This document shows positions 23,148-35,297 of a stretch of 64,000 nucleotides of DNA, one piece after another. This stretch comes from Physcia stellaris (taxonomy: Eukaryota > Ascomycota > Lecanoromycetes > Caliciales > Physciaceae): contig JABSSW010000016.1 in the NCBI GenBank assembly GCA_018902385.1, positions 496,001-560,000 of the forward strand, read 5' to 3'. Numbering within the stretch: the stretch's first letter is position 1; the number at the start of each line of letters is the position of its first letter. Under the pieces are notes generated by a model. It saw only the letters and a program-made list of their open reading frames with translations, made no database searches and had not been told where the DNA came from. The position numbers and the translations under genes were made by a program.

Positions 23148-25497
23148 CTAAATTAGCCAGTAAGGCTCGAGAATACTAATATCCCTGTACGGATGTTGAT
23201 TAAACTTTGTAGAGCCAGTCGATAAATGAGTCAGTAATGGAGCCCATTCCCCGTGTGAGGTTCTGCGGTAGTCAACCAAAAACGTCTGGAGTGTCTGAAG
23301 ATCATTCTTGATAGAGTTGTCGTACACATGTGCACCATCCCATAAATCCCGATACATCAGCGACCCAAAAGCAATGATGACAATTGACGGAGGATCACCT
23401 AAACCACCCAAAAACTGCAGGCTCTCTCGCTCAACCAGGTTAGCCCATATTAGACTTTCCATCCATTCCAAAGCAAGACCTTTGACCATGGTATCCGTAG
23501 GAATGGCAGTGACAGACTCAGGTATTTCTGGCAAATTACGGATATTTAAGATTTGAAGTTTGGGGAGACATGTCTTGATATAGTTCATGAACTGCGAGGA
23601 TGATCAGTGAATTCCGCAAATATAGCAGCATTTGAATGCAGGCATACCATTCGGCAGTGGGTGCTGCGTAGCGCTAGCTCAGCCCAATCAATGGGGATAC
23701 CTAACTCGATGAGATTCGGACAGTGCTCGATAATCGCTATGCTATACTGCCTTCTCCATGCCGAAACATCTTCTAGAACAGGGATTCTATCGCCATCTCT
23801 GAGGTCCATTACCAAGGCTTGTAGTGATTTGCCATGGATCTCCATGACCGAAATGAGGTCCAAAGTGTCAATGACGCTATCGAGTAGGACGAAAAGGGCC
23901 GTCAAAGGTGGTAGCGCACATAAAAAGCTCTCTAGCATGTTGAGGAAACCGCGATCGATTATTTCCTGTCTGATGTGAAATGACTGAAGACTTGGAAGCG
24001 GTGTGGCGCCCAGCTTCGGCAAAGCATTGATTAGCCCGCAACATGACTCCAGTGTTAAATGGGTCAGCACTCGAAAGTCGATCAGCTGCTGACCATAACC
24101 GTACATCAAGGTGCCGAAGTCGAGACCTCGGAGTCGAAGATGAGTGAGATTCGGAAGGCATACAGGCCGTTCGTCGTCCTGGAAGTTTTTCGAAATCTCA
24201 TATTTTATCCGTTTTGCTATTCGGTTACTCGGGTTGCTGTCTTCGTAGATTGCATCAGACATCAAACTCTTTACCACACGAAACTCGACGCCGAGGTCAA
24301 GACTGCTTAATGAGGAACGATTATGAAAGACGAGCACAATTGTTAACAACAGCTCAACGCTTCGAATAGGTAGAATAGATGGAAGGCATAAAGCCTGTAG
24401 AGAGAGCACATCATCCATCGATGTCGCTCCATCCCAAATGTACGGACCAAGATCAAGACGACGAAGGCTAGCCCCGTGATGAGATGATATGCTTTCCAGG
24501 GTCGCTTTCTTTACCACGCAATTGTGGATCCACCTGCAATTATGGCACGATTAGCTAGATAATATGACAAGAATTTAGGACGATTAGTCCTTGACTTTAT
24601 TTGCTCTGCTTTCCGTGTGTGTGATATTGAGTTGCTGTAAAGAGAGAACGAACAAATGTACATCCGGAGTACATATGAAAGGGCTTCTCTGATGCTTCAT
24701 AATGAAAGATGTAGAAAGCCGACTTGCCCTTGATACAAATGAGTACCATTCTTTCATCAAGTCACAGTTACTGTTGTTTGGATGGAATGTCTAGTTTGCA
24801 TCTGGTATGAATGGAGCTTGGCAAGTGGCATGTTCGCCAAGTCGAGCTCTCAACCCTTTATTCTGAAGAGGGCTTTTTTCCCCCGCCAGGCCGAGCGACC
24901 GAAAGCCAAAGCTCTTCGTGATTGGGCACATGTACGGGAATCTGAGAAGATATATGGTTACGTACGTGAAAGTCTCAAGCGTATTCTTGGGGATCTTCCT
25001 CAAGAGCACTCGGATGAGGGCATTCACAGTCTTCGTCCATGCATCTTCAGGAAGAGACAACTCGGTGGTGCTTGTCGGACGATCGCTGTTGTTTTTCTCG
25101 CGGAAACCGAGGCTTTTCGGCAGAGTTCTTAGTACTACAGATTTCGTGTATCTCAATCCGGCTCCCGAGGAACTCAGAAGATTTTCGAGTATTTTCCACT
25201 CTTTGGCGTGGTGAGGCATATCTAAGTCGACGCAGGGATACAGTCTCGGGAGCACAATGGCGTTCCATGTCGCGGACACTTGAGCTAGGTTACACATATC
25301 CGAGCGTGAAAACTAGCATCATTTTGATTGTGAGCAATTACTCTAGATCATAGCCATTGAAGGTCTCCAGGGATCCGACAGAGCATTAAACTTACAGAAT
25401 CAGCGATGATACATTGCACCTCATGGGGCAGAGAACTAAGGCTGACACCTGCAGGCTTTGACGCCTTCGGTCTTTTCACTATCTTAGTTCGAGCCAT
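23148..25497 (-). CDS. F-box / leucine-rich protein, paralogue 1
   Basis: Four exons: 25497-25396, 25312-24966, 24533-23648, 23591-23148; 592 residues. The N-terminus after MARTK holds the start of an F-box (SLPHEVQCIIADS, residues 21-34), which continues across intron 1 as DMCNLAQVSATWNAIVLPRL. The rest is leucine-rich (LTHLTLESC, LQSFHIRQE, CPNLIELGIP), suggesting irregular LRRs. F-box proteins recruit substrates to SCF ubiquitin ligases; the substrate is unknown. Intron 2 is unusually long (432 bp) for this window. Exon number, phases and the 102-bp first exon match the paralogue at 26439-28502, evidence for tandem duplication. Confidence 0.8.
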
Positions 25498-26438
25498 TGG
25501 AGGTCCGGCGACTGAGATTTTGGTGTGGAGGTTATGTCAGGATTGGTAGAAGACGGGATTGTGGGAAAGACGCGTTGCTATGCCAACTTGATTGTCGCAA
25601 TAGCAGCCTCCCGCAGATCTTCCGCCCACGCCACATCTCAAACGCTACATTTTTTGGGGGACATCGAGACAGCTTCCTGTTTGAGAAATTCAACCACACA
25701 GCAATAGCTTGCAAGAGCTCAGATGAACCGACTTAATGTAGTATCTATTCCGAACATCTTCGGTTACTTACAACTGATCTAATCTCGATATCTACTTTCT
25801 ATACTCCAATCTCCTCTCCAAAGTCAGAGACCCTTGTGATAGCTGCTTGGCTTACGGTGTAAAGATGGGATGTTGGCAGTGAGGGTTTTCACGACCGATT
25901 GATAATATCGAGGACCACTACATTTACCGGACCAGCAGGGCAAATTATTGAACATGCGCTGGATTCCACTAACTTCTTACCCAAAGTATCAAAATGTACG
26001 ATTAGAACTCCTCAATGCGATAATCTTTAAACAAATCGATATTAGCAATTTCAGACCTGTGGTTTCCCAACTTGGGAAAAGTGAGAAGATGAAGATTCTG
26101 TTCTCCTCCAAGAACGGATACCTTCCCACAATGAGAGTCTGAGTCACTGATGACCGGATGGCATTAATGGACCATACTTGGCCATGGAATAACGCACCGA
26201 AACGGTTGCTTGTCCGGTTGATCATCTTAGTAGTAGTGGTAAATTGACTCAGAAGACCAACCCTCGAAACCCAAGTGAGGAGTCGTACCGTTCGATTGGC
26301 GGGTACCTAGAAATAGAGTCAACAATGAGCATTCACTCTTCATGGGATATTGACAGGTAATCTGAATACGACGTATCACATCAGCGGCAGTAAATTCATG
26401 GTTGTTTGATTATCCGTGACAAGCCAACAAAAAAGGTA
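25498..26438. other. Intergenic region between F-box paralogues 1 and 2
   Basis: About 940 bp with only short frames; no gene seen. It must contain the promoter of paralogue 1 and the 3' end of paralogue 2. Confidence 0.5.
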
Positions 26439-28502
26439 TCAACCATCCTTTGTGAAAGGCAACCAATAGGGTTGGAGAATACTGGTGTTCTTCCACGTGT
26501 CCGGGAGCAACCTTGTAGAACCTTTAGAGCCAGTCAATAATGGTGCCCAATTTCCGTTTGACCTCCTCCGGTACTCGATCAAGTACGATCGAAGCGTGAT
26601 GAAATCCTCGAGGTCAGAAGTGCGATCTCGAGTATCACCATACCATATGTCTTTGTACCTTAATGCGCCAAGCGCGAAAACCGTGATTGACGGGTGTCCC
26701 CAGGCGCTACGCTCCTGGGAGAGACTGGAGTGATGAATATTGCGAGCATTCATCACCCCCTCAATGAAGGACAGAGCCATTTCTCTGACCAGTTGAGGGA
26801 CCGTCAAAAAGTCGACAAGATTGCATGTGTCGGGCATGTTGCGTATGTTAAGGGTGCGGAGCTTTGGAAGAAATCTGTTCATATCCTCGCAAAACTATAC
26901 ATAGATTGAGCCTTGTTCGGCGCGTGAGAGAGTGTCCTGGCTGATGCTTACCTTGCGGTGGTGCGAAATCTTCTGAATGTGTTGCCATGTAAGTGGCATG
27001 CCCAGTTCGACAAGGTTCGGACAATATTTGAAGATGAGCGTAGTATCATCCATCGTCCATGTCGATGTCGAACGTGGAAGAAGGAGCCTCTCTCCTTCTC
27101 TGTAATCAATAATGAGTGCCCGCAAGGACTCGCCGTGATTTTGTAGGGTCTGTTCTAGATTGATCCGACGCGAAGCGTATTCTAGAAGCAAGAAGAGCGA
27201 CTCCAATGGAGGCAAAGCGCACAGAAACGCTTCTAAAAGAGACAACAAAGTGCCGCTGCATGCCTCATGCCTAATCTGCAAGAATCGGAGACCTCGAAAT
27301 TGCATTTGCGCCATCATTGATAGACCGGCGTTGAAATTACAGCACGACTCGAGCGTCAAGTGCGTCAACGCTGCCCAGTTAACGAGAGGACAATTTGGGC
27401 CATCAGTCAATGCACCGAGGTCGAGACCACGGAATCTAAGTTGTTTGACGTTGGGAAGACATTCAGGAACAACCAGTCCTACAAGTGCAAGAGTGATAGC
27501 ATTCCTCAGTCGCTTGGTCAACTGCGTTCGACTTCGAGTGCCGCACAATTCGCCAGCCAAGTAGCTCTTGACAATCGCCATCTCGACACCGAGGTCTAAA
27601 ACACGTAATGTCATGTTATTATCAACCACGAGCGAAGGCACAAAAGACGATTTCAAGTCGTCAAGAGACATCAGGGTGGGGATACACAAGGTCGTTAATG
27701 TTTCCGTCATCTCTATCTTCGTGTCCTTTTTCAAGTGGTAAGGCCCTAGCTCTAAGTGATATAGCTTGTCCCTTTGATAAGTAGATAGAGTATCGATGGT
27801 CGCTTTTTTAAGTTCACAGTTATGAGTCCATCTAAGAGTTCAGCTGTGTCAGCTGATTAGACCAAAGCAGTCTCCTCGTTCCATATTCTGTAGCAGGGGC
27901 AGTGGGGAATCTTAGCACTAATCACTGCTGGGTCGCGACACTGCGAGGGTAAATATCTTACTTACGTAAAGCGCTCCAGATTATTACGAGGAACCTTCAT
28001 TAAAAGTAGCCGAACCAAAGTATTCAAGGTATCTGACCACGCGTCTTCAGGAAACTCTAGTTTGAAGGAATTAGGAGAATCATCGTGATCCTTTCCTCCT
28101 CCACCTCGGCGCGTCTTTTGTACAGTACGTATGTTGATAGATCTGGTGAAGTTTAGACCTTCTCCGGAGGAGCTAAGAAGATGTTCCAGTGCATTTGACT
28201 TCCCGCTATGGTGGGGTGCGTTGATATTAATATCAGTGAACAGTCCTGGGAGAACAATGGCTCTCCACGCTCTACATGATCGGCAGAGGCTGCTGCGATC
28301 ATATCGGCGTGTTACCTGCCAATGAAAAAGTCAGCGGCCTATTCAAAACTTTTCCATAGCATATGCAACGACAGCGTCACAAGTCTGATGTGGTACTCAC
28401 AAATCCAGCTATCATGCATTGGACCTCTTGCGGGAGATTCAGTAGATTGGGGGTAATATGTTGCTGAGCTCTTGACCGTCTTACTACCTTCGTCCTAGCC
28501 AT
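26439..28502 (-). CDS. F-box / leucine-rich protein, paralogue 2
   Basis: Four exons: 28502-28401, 28315-27966, 27831-26952, 26894-26439; 595 residues. Begins MARTKVVRRS and carries the F-box start NLPQEVQCMIAGF (residues 22-34), then SLCRSCRAWRAIVLPGLF. The leucine-rich body has the same landmarks as its neighbours (LTHLTLESC, CPNLVELGMP, LPKLRTLNIRNMP, C-terminal SILQPYWL). All three introns have the same positions and phases as in paralogue 1, and the first exon is also exactly 102 bp. Probable SCF substrate receptor by analogy; the target is unknown. Confidence 0.8.
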
Positions 28503-28873
28503 ACCTCTTAACGGATCACCAAGATGCAGGAGGTCAATTTTGACAAGTTGCATGTACCCAATAATAATCGCGCCACTACGCGTCGGGTACGATAGTAGAG
28601 TCTCACGATAGTAAGGTACGGACGGAGGTACTTATGTAATCACGAGTCCCCCACTCCGGGTACAAATAGCCCCAAAGCCCGGAGTGGGGGACTTGCGAAG
28701 ATTGCAACCCCGGGCATCTTACTCTACTCCTTACACTACACCGACACACTTTTGAATACGGCATTTCGACTCTGTTACCGAGCATTTGAACTAGTATAGA
28801 TAGCCAAAAGAGAGCCACCACGTAAGCAGGATCCTTCATGATGGCTGCGTGGCTTTCATGGTTATCCCTCGTA
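28503..28873. other. Promoter side of paralogue 2, with a perfect 16-bp hairpin
   Basis: No gene. Contains the inverted repeat at 28645-28693 described separately and the left flank of the MITE. Confidence 0.5.
28645..28693. repeat. Perfect 16-bp inverted repeat (hairpin)
   Basis: Arms AGTCCCCCACTCCGGG (28645-28660) and CCCGGAGTGGGGGACT (28678-28693) are exact reverse complements around a 17-nt loop. GC-rich stem; function unknown. Confidence 0.85.
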
Positions 28874-29270
28874 CTAGGGGTATTCATGACGGCTTTTTTG
28901 GTCCCATATGGTCCATATGGCCTGTAAACAGGGGGTTGTTTCACCCCCACGCTAGAGTTTATGGCCCATATGGCCCATATTGCACGCAAGTCTTAACGTA
29001 CGAATTCGTCCATTAAGACTTGCTTGAAGAGCCCATATGGGCCATGAGCGCTAGAGCTAGGTTGTTTACACTCGCTTAACGCGTTGTTGTTGTTGTTTTT
29101 CGTGTTTTGATGTGCAGGTCCGCCAAGACGCCCCCATTTAATCCACGGTACTACATCTTGACTAGCTACACCTCCAAGGGGCCCTCACGTTCGAAACAGG
29201 CCATATGGGCCATATGTTACATATGGGCCATATGGCGCATGTGCAAAAAAGCCGCTTTGAATACCCCTAC
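28874..29270. mobile_element. MITE with terminal inverted repeats and TA target duplication
   Basis: A 397-bp non-coding element. Its ends are inverted repeats of about 26 bp with four mismatches, sharing TAGGGGTATTCA and CGGCTTTTTT. The ends are followed inward on both sides by clustered CCATATGG palindromes. It is flanked by the dinucleotide TA (28872-28873 and 29271-29272), as expected for Tc1/mariner/pogo-type transposition. No transposase is encoded, so it would depend on a partner elsewhere. Sequence is not RIP-affected. Confidence 0.75.
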
Positions 29271-29618
29271 TATCGTGCAATTTTTAGGCCTACAACGACA
29301 AAGCTACTGTTACCCGACTTGGGACGGAATCAGGAGATGATGTTTTATTCGTGTCATATTCACAGGTATTGTGCCAAGGAGGGGTACGCATTTTGCCACA
29401 ATGAGTACATATGTTAGTGGCGATGCATGGAAGGCCAAATCGTACCACACCAGCTGAGGTGATGATAGGATAATGAAGATGTTGACATGCCTCTGACGGC
29501 AGGGGCAAGTGCAAAACGGCCATTGAAATGCTAGTAAAATTCCCTCCTAGGTAAATATTGATTTCATGCTCGTGCATTCTTATGATCTTACTCTCAAAAC
29601 GCATCCACAACGCGCTAT
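29271..29618. other. Intergenic region, 3' side of F-box paralogue 3
   Basis: About 350 bp without a supported frame; only short shadows. Confidence 0.45.
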
Positions 29619-31744
29619 CTATCCTAGCCAGTATGGTTTCAATATCTCGATATCACAATATCTCGGGTTTTCGCGTACACAGCCCTTGGCCATAAGAGTC
29701 AAGACAGGCTCGCATCTCCCAATAACTGTTTGACGATAATCAATGTGATACGTGCGTAGTTGTAGGAAATCATCTAGCGGTCCAAGTGATGATATGTCGA
29801 GGAGTGTAGTGGAAGAACTCCATCTGTCGCCCTCATAAACATCGCGATACGTTTGGGAACCAAGGGCAATGACCCGAAGCTCAGGTGGCTCTTCGGGGTG
29901 GTATGCGGGCTTTACTCTTGATCTAGTACGCGCCAGGTCCACCACCGAAGCTGCCAATCCTTTGAGCACCGGCTCGACCGGTAAGGAAACCCCTAGACCT
30001 TCGGCCTGGGGCATGTTGCGAATGTTCAGGACTTTCAGATTCCGAAGGCGTTGGAGTTGAATAGCAACCTAGTGTAGCCATGTTTTGTTAGCAAAGACAC
30101 GTTAAAGGGGGAGGGAATTGGTAAACGTGGCTCGGATATATGGCGATATCAAATTTATCCATACCTCTTGCGAGTCAGACTTTGAGACCACCATCCAATC
30201 AAAATTCAGTCCTAGCTCGACAAGATTGGGACAAAAGTCTGCAATGTCTCCAAGACTGGCAACCGATTCTGACATCAGCGAGGTGCTTCTTTGCATCGAA
30301 GTCCTGGGAGAAGTCCTTCTTTCTAGCACAAGCGTTTTTAATTTCCTCCCGTTTTTTGCTAAGATTGTTTCCGCAGCTATCTCGATGGGGTTTCCCTCAA
30401 ATAGGAGGCTGAGATTAACCAGGTCACTCAAAGAATTGATGAAAGACTCAAGGAGAGACCACAGCCGGGCGCTGCCGAGCTCGGTCCTTATGACCAACGA
30501 TTGTAAATTAGAGGGACTGTCTTGTCGACCTCGGTCGGATGTGAAATAATCCAAGCCATTTTCAAGACCCGAGCAGGACTCTAAGTGTAGAGTTGTCACT
30601 CTGGTGAAGTCCACGAACGGTTTCGAGGGGTGTCTCAGCATCGCGTACAGATCGAAGCTACTAAGTCGAAGAGTTTCGACGGTCAGAACATCTACTGCTT
30701 TGCCTCTTAGTTGTTGCGTCTTCATCGCCTCAGCCATTTTTTCTATGAAAATAGCCGACTTCCGATGAAGCAACCCATTAGCGCCACTGTGGGCCTGTAT
30801 TTTCTGCTTTTCATAGGCCCTTAATGCTTCCTGCTCAAAGCCGATTGCTAGGCTCTTCAGTGTTCTGTTATTGCTCGATATCACATGGTTAAACAACGTT
30901 CCTGGCACACCATTTGGGTCCCCCACTGAGGAGAAATTTGTTGCTAATGACTCAAGGCAAGGAGGCACTTGATCGCTAAACCAATGAGATTCTTCGCTGA
31001 TATCTAGGCATACGAGACTTCTCCGTTGCCAAATAGAGAGAGTAGACATTGTTTCATATTCGAGTCTCTGCAAATGGCGCCACCTAGGATATCATGTAGT
31101 CAGCGCAAGTTCTTCCTCAACAACCTAAGACTCACAAGAAGCGTACAAGCTGATCCGGAGATATTTTCTGTAATAACAATCTCAGCAGTGTGTTGAAGCT
31201 TCCCATAGCCGAGGAGACGGGAGGTCTAGCAGGTGCTCTCATTTGATCAACGCGGTTCACGAGTCTAACTTTACCATCAATTACGGAGCAACGATAGGGA
31301 TGGATTTCGATCCCAGTAGTGTATTTCAGGCCATGACCATTAGAAAGGACAATTTTTTCCAAGGATGTTAGATCAGATTTATATTCCGGTATGGTGAATT
31401 CAAGATGTTTATACAGCTTGGGGACGACAATATTATGCCAGGTTCTACATGTCTGGCTTAGTATATTGAGGGTAGACTTTTCGATGATCTGTTGGGTATG
31501 AATGATTAGCTACACCTGTATGTCAATACTAGGGTCTGGCCACAAATTGAATCCTCAAGTTGAGTGTTCCCCGAAACATGCCTTTGAAACCGAGACGCCG
31601 CGTCATTTAGCTTCATGTGATATAGAGGATACTTACGAAGTCTGCTATCATGCCATGGACCTCTGGAGGAAGTTTCATGATCGAAAAGCCAACTCGACGT
31701 GATGCTTTTGCTCGAACTGGAGCTTTTCTTTTTTTGGATCTCAT
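29619..31744 (-). CDS. F-box / leucine-rich protein, paralogue 3
   Basis: Four exons: 31744-31637, 31488-31136, 31083-30165, 30068-29619; 609 residues. The N-terminus is rich in Lys and Arg (MRSKKRKAPVRAKASRR, possible nuclear signal), followed by the F-box start KLPPEVHGMIADF (residues 24-36) and, after intron 1, LSQTCRTWHNIVVPKLY. The body shares landmarks with paralogues 1 and 2 (VTTLHLESC, CPNLVELGL, LKVLNIRNMP, EILKPYWL) and the same intron positions and phases, but is more divergent. Likely SCF adaptor; target unknown. Confidence 0.78.
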
Positions 31745-32725
31745 CCTTGAACGGTACTGTCAGAATTCAAGCCTCCTACGATCAGTGAATGTCTCGCCAA
31801 ACGAAAATTGCCCAAATTTGGAGTGTTTGCTTTGGATGTACGAGAGCACCAAGAGTAATGTGACTGGAACTCTGGCTTCAATGGTCTTCCTCAGTTGGGT
31901 TCCTATCTTTACAATTTAGAACCAGCGTTCGAAGTCCGAAAAGAACGGTGTTTGGATGTCTTCTATTTTCGTGCCGATGTTATCATCAAGGGTAAGATAC
32001 ATCAGAGGTAATACTAGTACCAAGAGGTACGGAGTACGCAGTTGTATTCACATAGGATGAGGCATCAGGGATTCTTATCTCCAGCTGTCGCGTCTTAGCT
32101 CCGGCTATTGCACCCCTGTTCCCGTTCCCGCCACCCCCCAACCTCTTTGAGCCGTCGTCCATCAATCCGCAAATCGCAAAGCTGCAGTTCACAGCAAACG
32201 TTGATTCTGTGACTCTGTCGAACCCTTTTGTCGCTCGTTCAACTCTTCTCTCAAAGCCCTCCGCCAAATATCATCTGTAAATACCCGTTCATCTAGCACA
32301 CGGCCAAATCCATCCCGCATCTGTTCCACCTCGCTAAACTTCACGAATCGCAAATGCACACTTCATCATACACGGGCCCACTGCATTGACGCCAGATTGG
32401 ACTTCAAGATTGAACACCTCGAGCTCTGACTTCAAACAAGGACCACGGCCAATGTGTTGATTGCGTCTCTGGGTATTGATGCAGCGGAAGACATACAATT
32501 GACCAATACTTCATCACATCAACGGCTCCGACCCTCCTACAAACAACAACCGGACGAGTGCACACCGCTCCCTACATACCCCATCTCTTATTGGCCTACC
32601 TATCCATCTAGCAAACTCGATAAAGGCGCCCTTACTTCTTCTCGGCCTGCTCTACTCCCTCTCCCTCCCTGCTCGCCCTCCGCCTCCGCACCCCTCAAAA
32701 ACCTCACAACAACAACCCACCAACA
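31745..32725. promoter_or_regulatory. Divergent intergenic region between F-box 3 and a membrane protein gene
   Basis: About 980 bp. The right half (32500-32725) is pyrimidine-rich with CAACAACAACC just before ATG 32726, typical of a fungal 5' leader. The minus frame 31986-32267 is not convincing. Confidence 0.4.
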
Positions 32726-33324
32726 ATGACGACTGAAATAATCCGAGTCGTCGAGCGACGGCGCAAATACCACTGGCCCGAAGCTCAGCTCAATTTCTGG
32801 CTCATCGTGATGTGCGCTGCGGGAGCAACACAAGTCGGCGTCTTCGGATACTTCATGCACGTGCAAGCTGTAATGCGGCAGGGCGTTCCTTGGTGTGTTT
32901 CCCTCAGCTGTTATTTCTATAAAGAGCAGAAAGCTAATGAGAGCCCCCTCACAGGATATTCCCCTACATGATCGCAGTCGGCTGCTTGACCCTCATCTTC
33001 CTCTTCATCATCCTCGTCCTCATCTCCCAACGCCAACTCCTGCCCGGCATCGTCGTCCTCGGCTCCTTTATCCTCTTCGTGCTCTGGCTGACAGGCCTGA
33101 TTGAAACCGCAATCCAACTCTACGGTCCCAAGGGATCCGTGAATAGCTACTGCACCGCCTATCGGCCCTCTTCGGGCCCCAGTGCCTCGACCCTGGCGTG
33201 GCTGGAGACGCAGGGGATATGTAATGATTGGCGAGCTGCTTTTGCGATGCTGATTGTGGGAACGGTGTTTTTGCTGTGGATGATGGTTATGGCGTGGCAG
33301 GTTAATAGGGATGACTTTGAGTGA
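32726..33324 (+). CDS. Four-helix membrane protein (MARVEL-like)
   Basis: Two exons, 32726-32892 and 32955-33324 (62-bp intron, GTGTGT...ACAG); 178 residues. Four hydrophobic segments at about 24-45, 57-79, 83-108 and 148-170, short loops and a polar segment with two Cys between helices 3 and 4 (YCTAYRP...GICNDW). This layout resembles small fungal MARVEL-type membrane proteins, but I see no diagnostic motif. Role unknown; probably plasma-membrane or endomembrane. Strong ATG context (CAACAATGAC). Confidence 0.65.
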
Positions 33325-33671
33325 AAGAGGAAGACCAAAAAGAGAAATGGAGGGCATGGTTGCATTAGTGCATAGGATGGAGTATTTAGGGGATAACGTA
33401 TATACCACTTCATGTATCTATGACATTTACCATTTGCGATATGAGCTGCGGAGACTTAGTCGCGGTGTACATTCGGGGTGTACGGTTATCGAACGATTGA
33501 ACTTGAACCCGGACGTGGCAATGATCGATTGATTGATCTAAGCTACCAAGCATCCACCATATCCCATCCCACCAGATGCCCGACCGTGACCTCCATCCAT
33601 CCCTAGTGCTGCAAGCCTAGCCCCTCATCCCCTTGTGTCCCACGTACCACATGTTTCGGAAACAGGACAGT
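33325..33671. other. Intergenic region between convergent genes
   Basis: About 350 bp, shared 3' side of the membrane protein and the 64-residue protein. No gene seen. Confidence 0.5.
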
Positions 33672-34078
33672 CTAATTGGAGACCTTATCCGGGACATTCT
33701 TGCTAAATAACCCCACAGCACGTCAGACATTATCTTTTCAACAACTGTAGCACGCAAGCCGAAGATGCATCAAAGAAAGAACCAGCATTGGCGAAAGGGG
33801 AAAAGAGAAAGACATACCCAGTCGCCTTCTCAAACATGCCCGTCGCCTTATCGGTGATCTTCTCGTTCATGGAACGCGATTTCGCAGGGTCGACCTTGCC
33901 TTGGCCGAACTTCTTCTCTGCTGCGTCGAGGCCTGTTTGGTTGCATAGCGAGTTATTCACGGCTTTTTGGTTGGGAGGGTGGAAGGTGAGCTGAGATTGG
34001 ATTGGTTCAAGAGCAATGGCCTTACGTACCCTTATCGAGGTAATCCTCCTGTCCAGCGGCTGGTTGTTGTCCACTCAT
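33672..34078 (-). CDS. Small conserved hydrophilic fungal protein (64 residues)
   Basis: Three exons, 34078-34030, 33932-33818 and 33702-33672. Introns of 97 bp (GTACGT...CAG) and 114 bp (GTATGT...TTAG). The joined product begins MSGQQPAAGQEDYLDKGLDA, continues AEKKFGQGKVDPAKSRSMNE and ends with TGMFEKATGKNVPDKVSN. Similar short, charged proteins with the EDYLDK...DAAEKKFG...NEKITD...FE.ATGK layout are common in filamentous ascomycetes, but I know of no established function. The last exon is only 31 bp and is chosen because it restores the family's usual KNVP-type tail. Confidence 0.75.
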
Positions 34079-35297
34079 GATTTCGTGAGGGTTTCGATTT
34101 GTGTTGTTATTGTTTAGTCGATTGGATAGGTTGGAGATGATTGGGAATAGTGAGGATGGAATAATGGAAAGGAGCAGGCGGACTTGGAGCAGGTTTTTAT
34201 TGCTTTGGAGGGGCAGCGCTGTGGTACAAATACCCCACCAAGCTTCGTCATAACGCTTTCCAAGGCCGGGCTACCAGCATATCACGTGATGCCGAGGGAC
34301 TTCATGTCATGGTGACGAGTACCTTTTGGTTTGCGAACAACAGCTAATTCGATCTGACCAGTTGATATTAGAGCTGCTCTGAGCATGAAATCATCAAGGA
34401 CAGGATTTCGATCCTTCTCCTACTTTGGACAGTCCCATTCGCTAGCCAGGTGCAAATGGGATTGGTAATTCGGTCACAGAAAGAGGGCGAGTTCAAAGGG
34501 TAGAACACCACGTCAGAGATAAGAGTTATCTCGGATTTTGACGTAGGTAGCCCGAAATAATGATATATCCATCAATAGGTAAGTAGGCTCGGTAGGTACT
34601 CTCCTTCATATCAAGTGTACTCCCGTACCAGATTACCTATCGATACTGGGTGAGATGGTGATTTGGATCTTGTCATACCATGCACACTACTGCACCTCGG
34701 GTTACACCTGCGGCTTTCGTGCATGCCAATTATCCTGCCTCTCCAATTACCTACCATCTCACAATTCTTTGCTATGACAAGCGCAAAGAGCAGTTCAGGG
34801 ACTGCAGCCATTTCCCACCCGAGTCTCGAAGTCCGTGGATTTGAGCCTTTGAGGGAGATCTTGGAGAAGCTCGGAAAAACACGATCGCTCGATAGCCTAT
34901 TCGTGACATCCTCCGAACCATGAGAATCCAGACTGTGAACCCGTACACCAGTGAAAGGCTTCAGCGGGCGGCTGCAACGTCAACGAGAGTGGAACCTGTC
35001 GAGAACAAGGTTCGGACTTTATCGACATGCCTGTTCCATGGAGTAGCGGATCGAAGTACACTTCAACTGGAAGAGGTAAAGTCTCACAGAAAAGTACCTG
35101 GCCAAACGAAGATTCGATCCATACGCCGCCAAGGACACCAGCAACCCGCTGTGGCAACTGGAAAGGTTTTATGATATGCTAGAAATGCAGGGCTTGAAGT
35201 CTAAGGTAGCGCATATGCTGGTAAAAATGCATCATTTTTCACCCCTCCCAACTTAAAGTGGACTACAGCTCCTCACACCACTATCCATCATTGCGCA
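34079..35297. other. Intergenic region, possibly with gene remnants
   Basis: About 1.2 kb. Two adjacent plus frames (34663-34923 and 34920-35174) and the stretch 35090-35190 have some protein-like composition but no start, splice and domain set that makes a gene. Could be a decayed gene. The last 80 bp (TTAAAG...CACCACTATCC) form the leader of the transporter. Confidence 0.4.

Noticed and set aside
34663-35174. Two adjoining plus frames before the transporter
   Set aside because: Some protein-like composition, but no splice model gives a recognised domain; noted only as a possible decayed gene.
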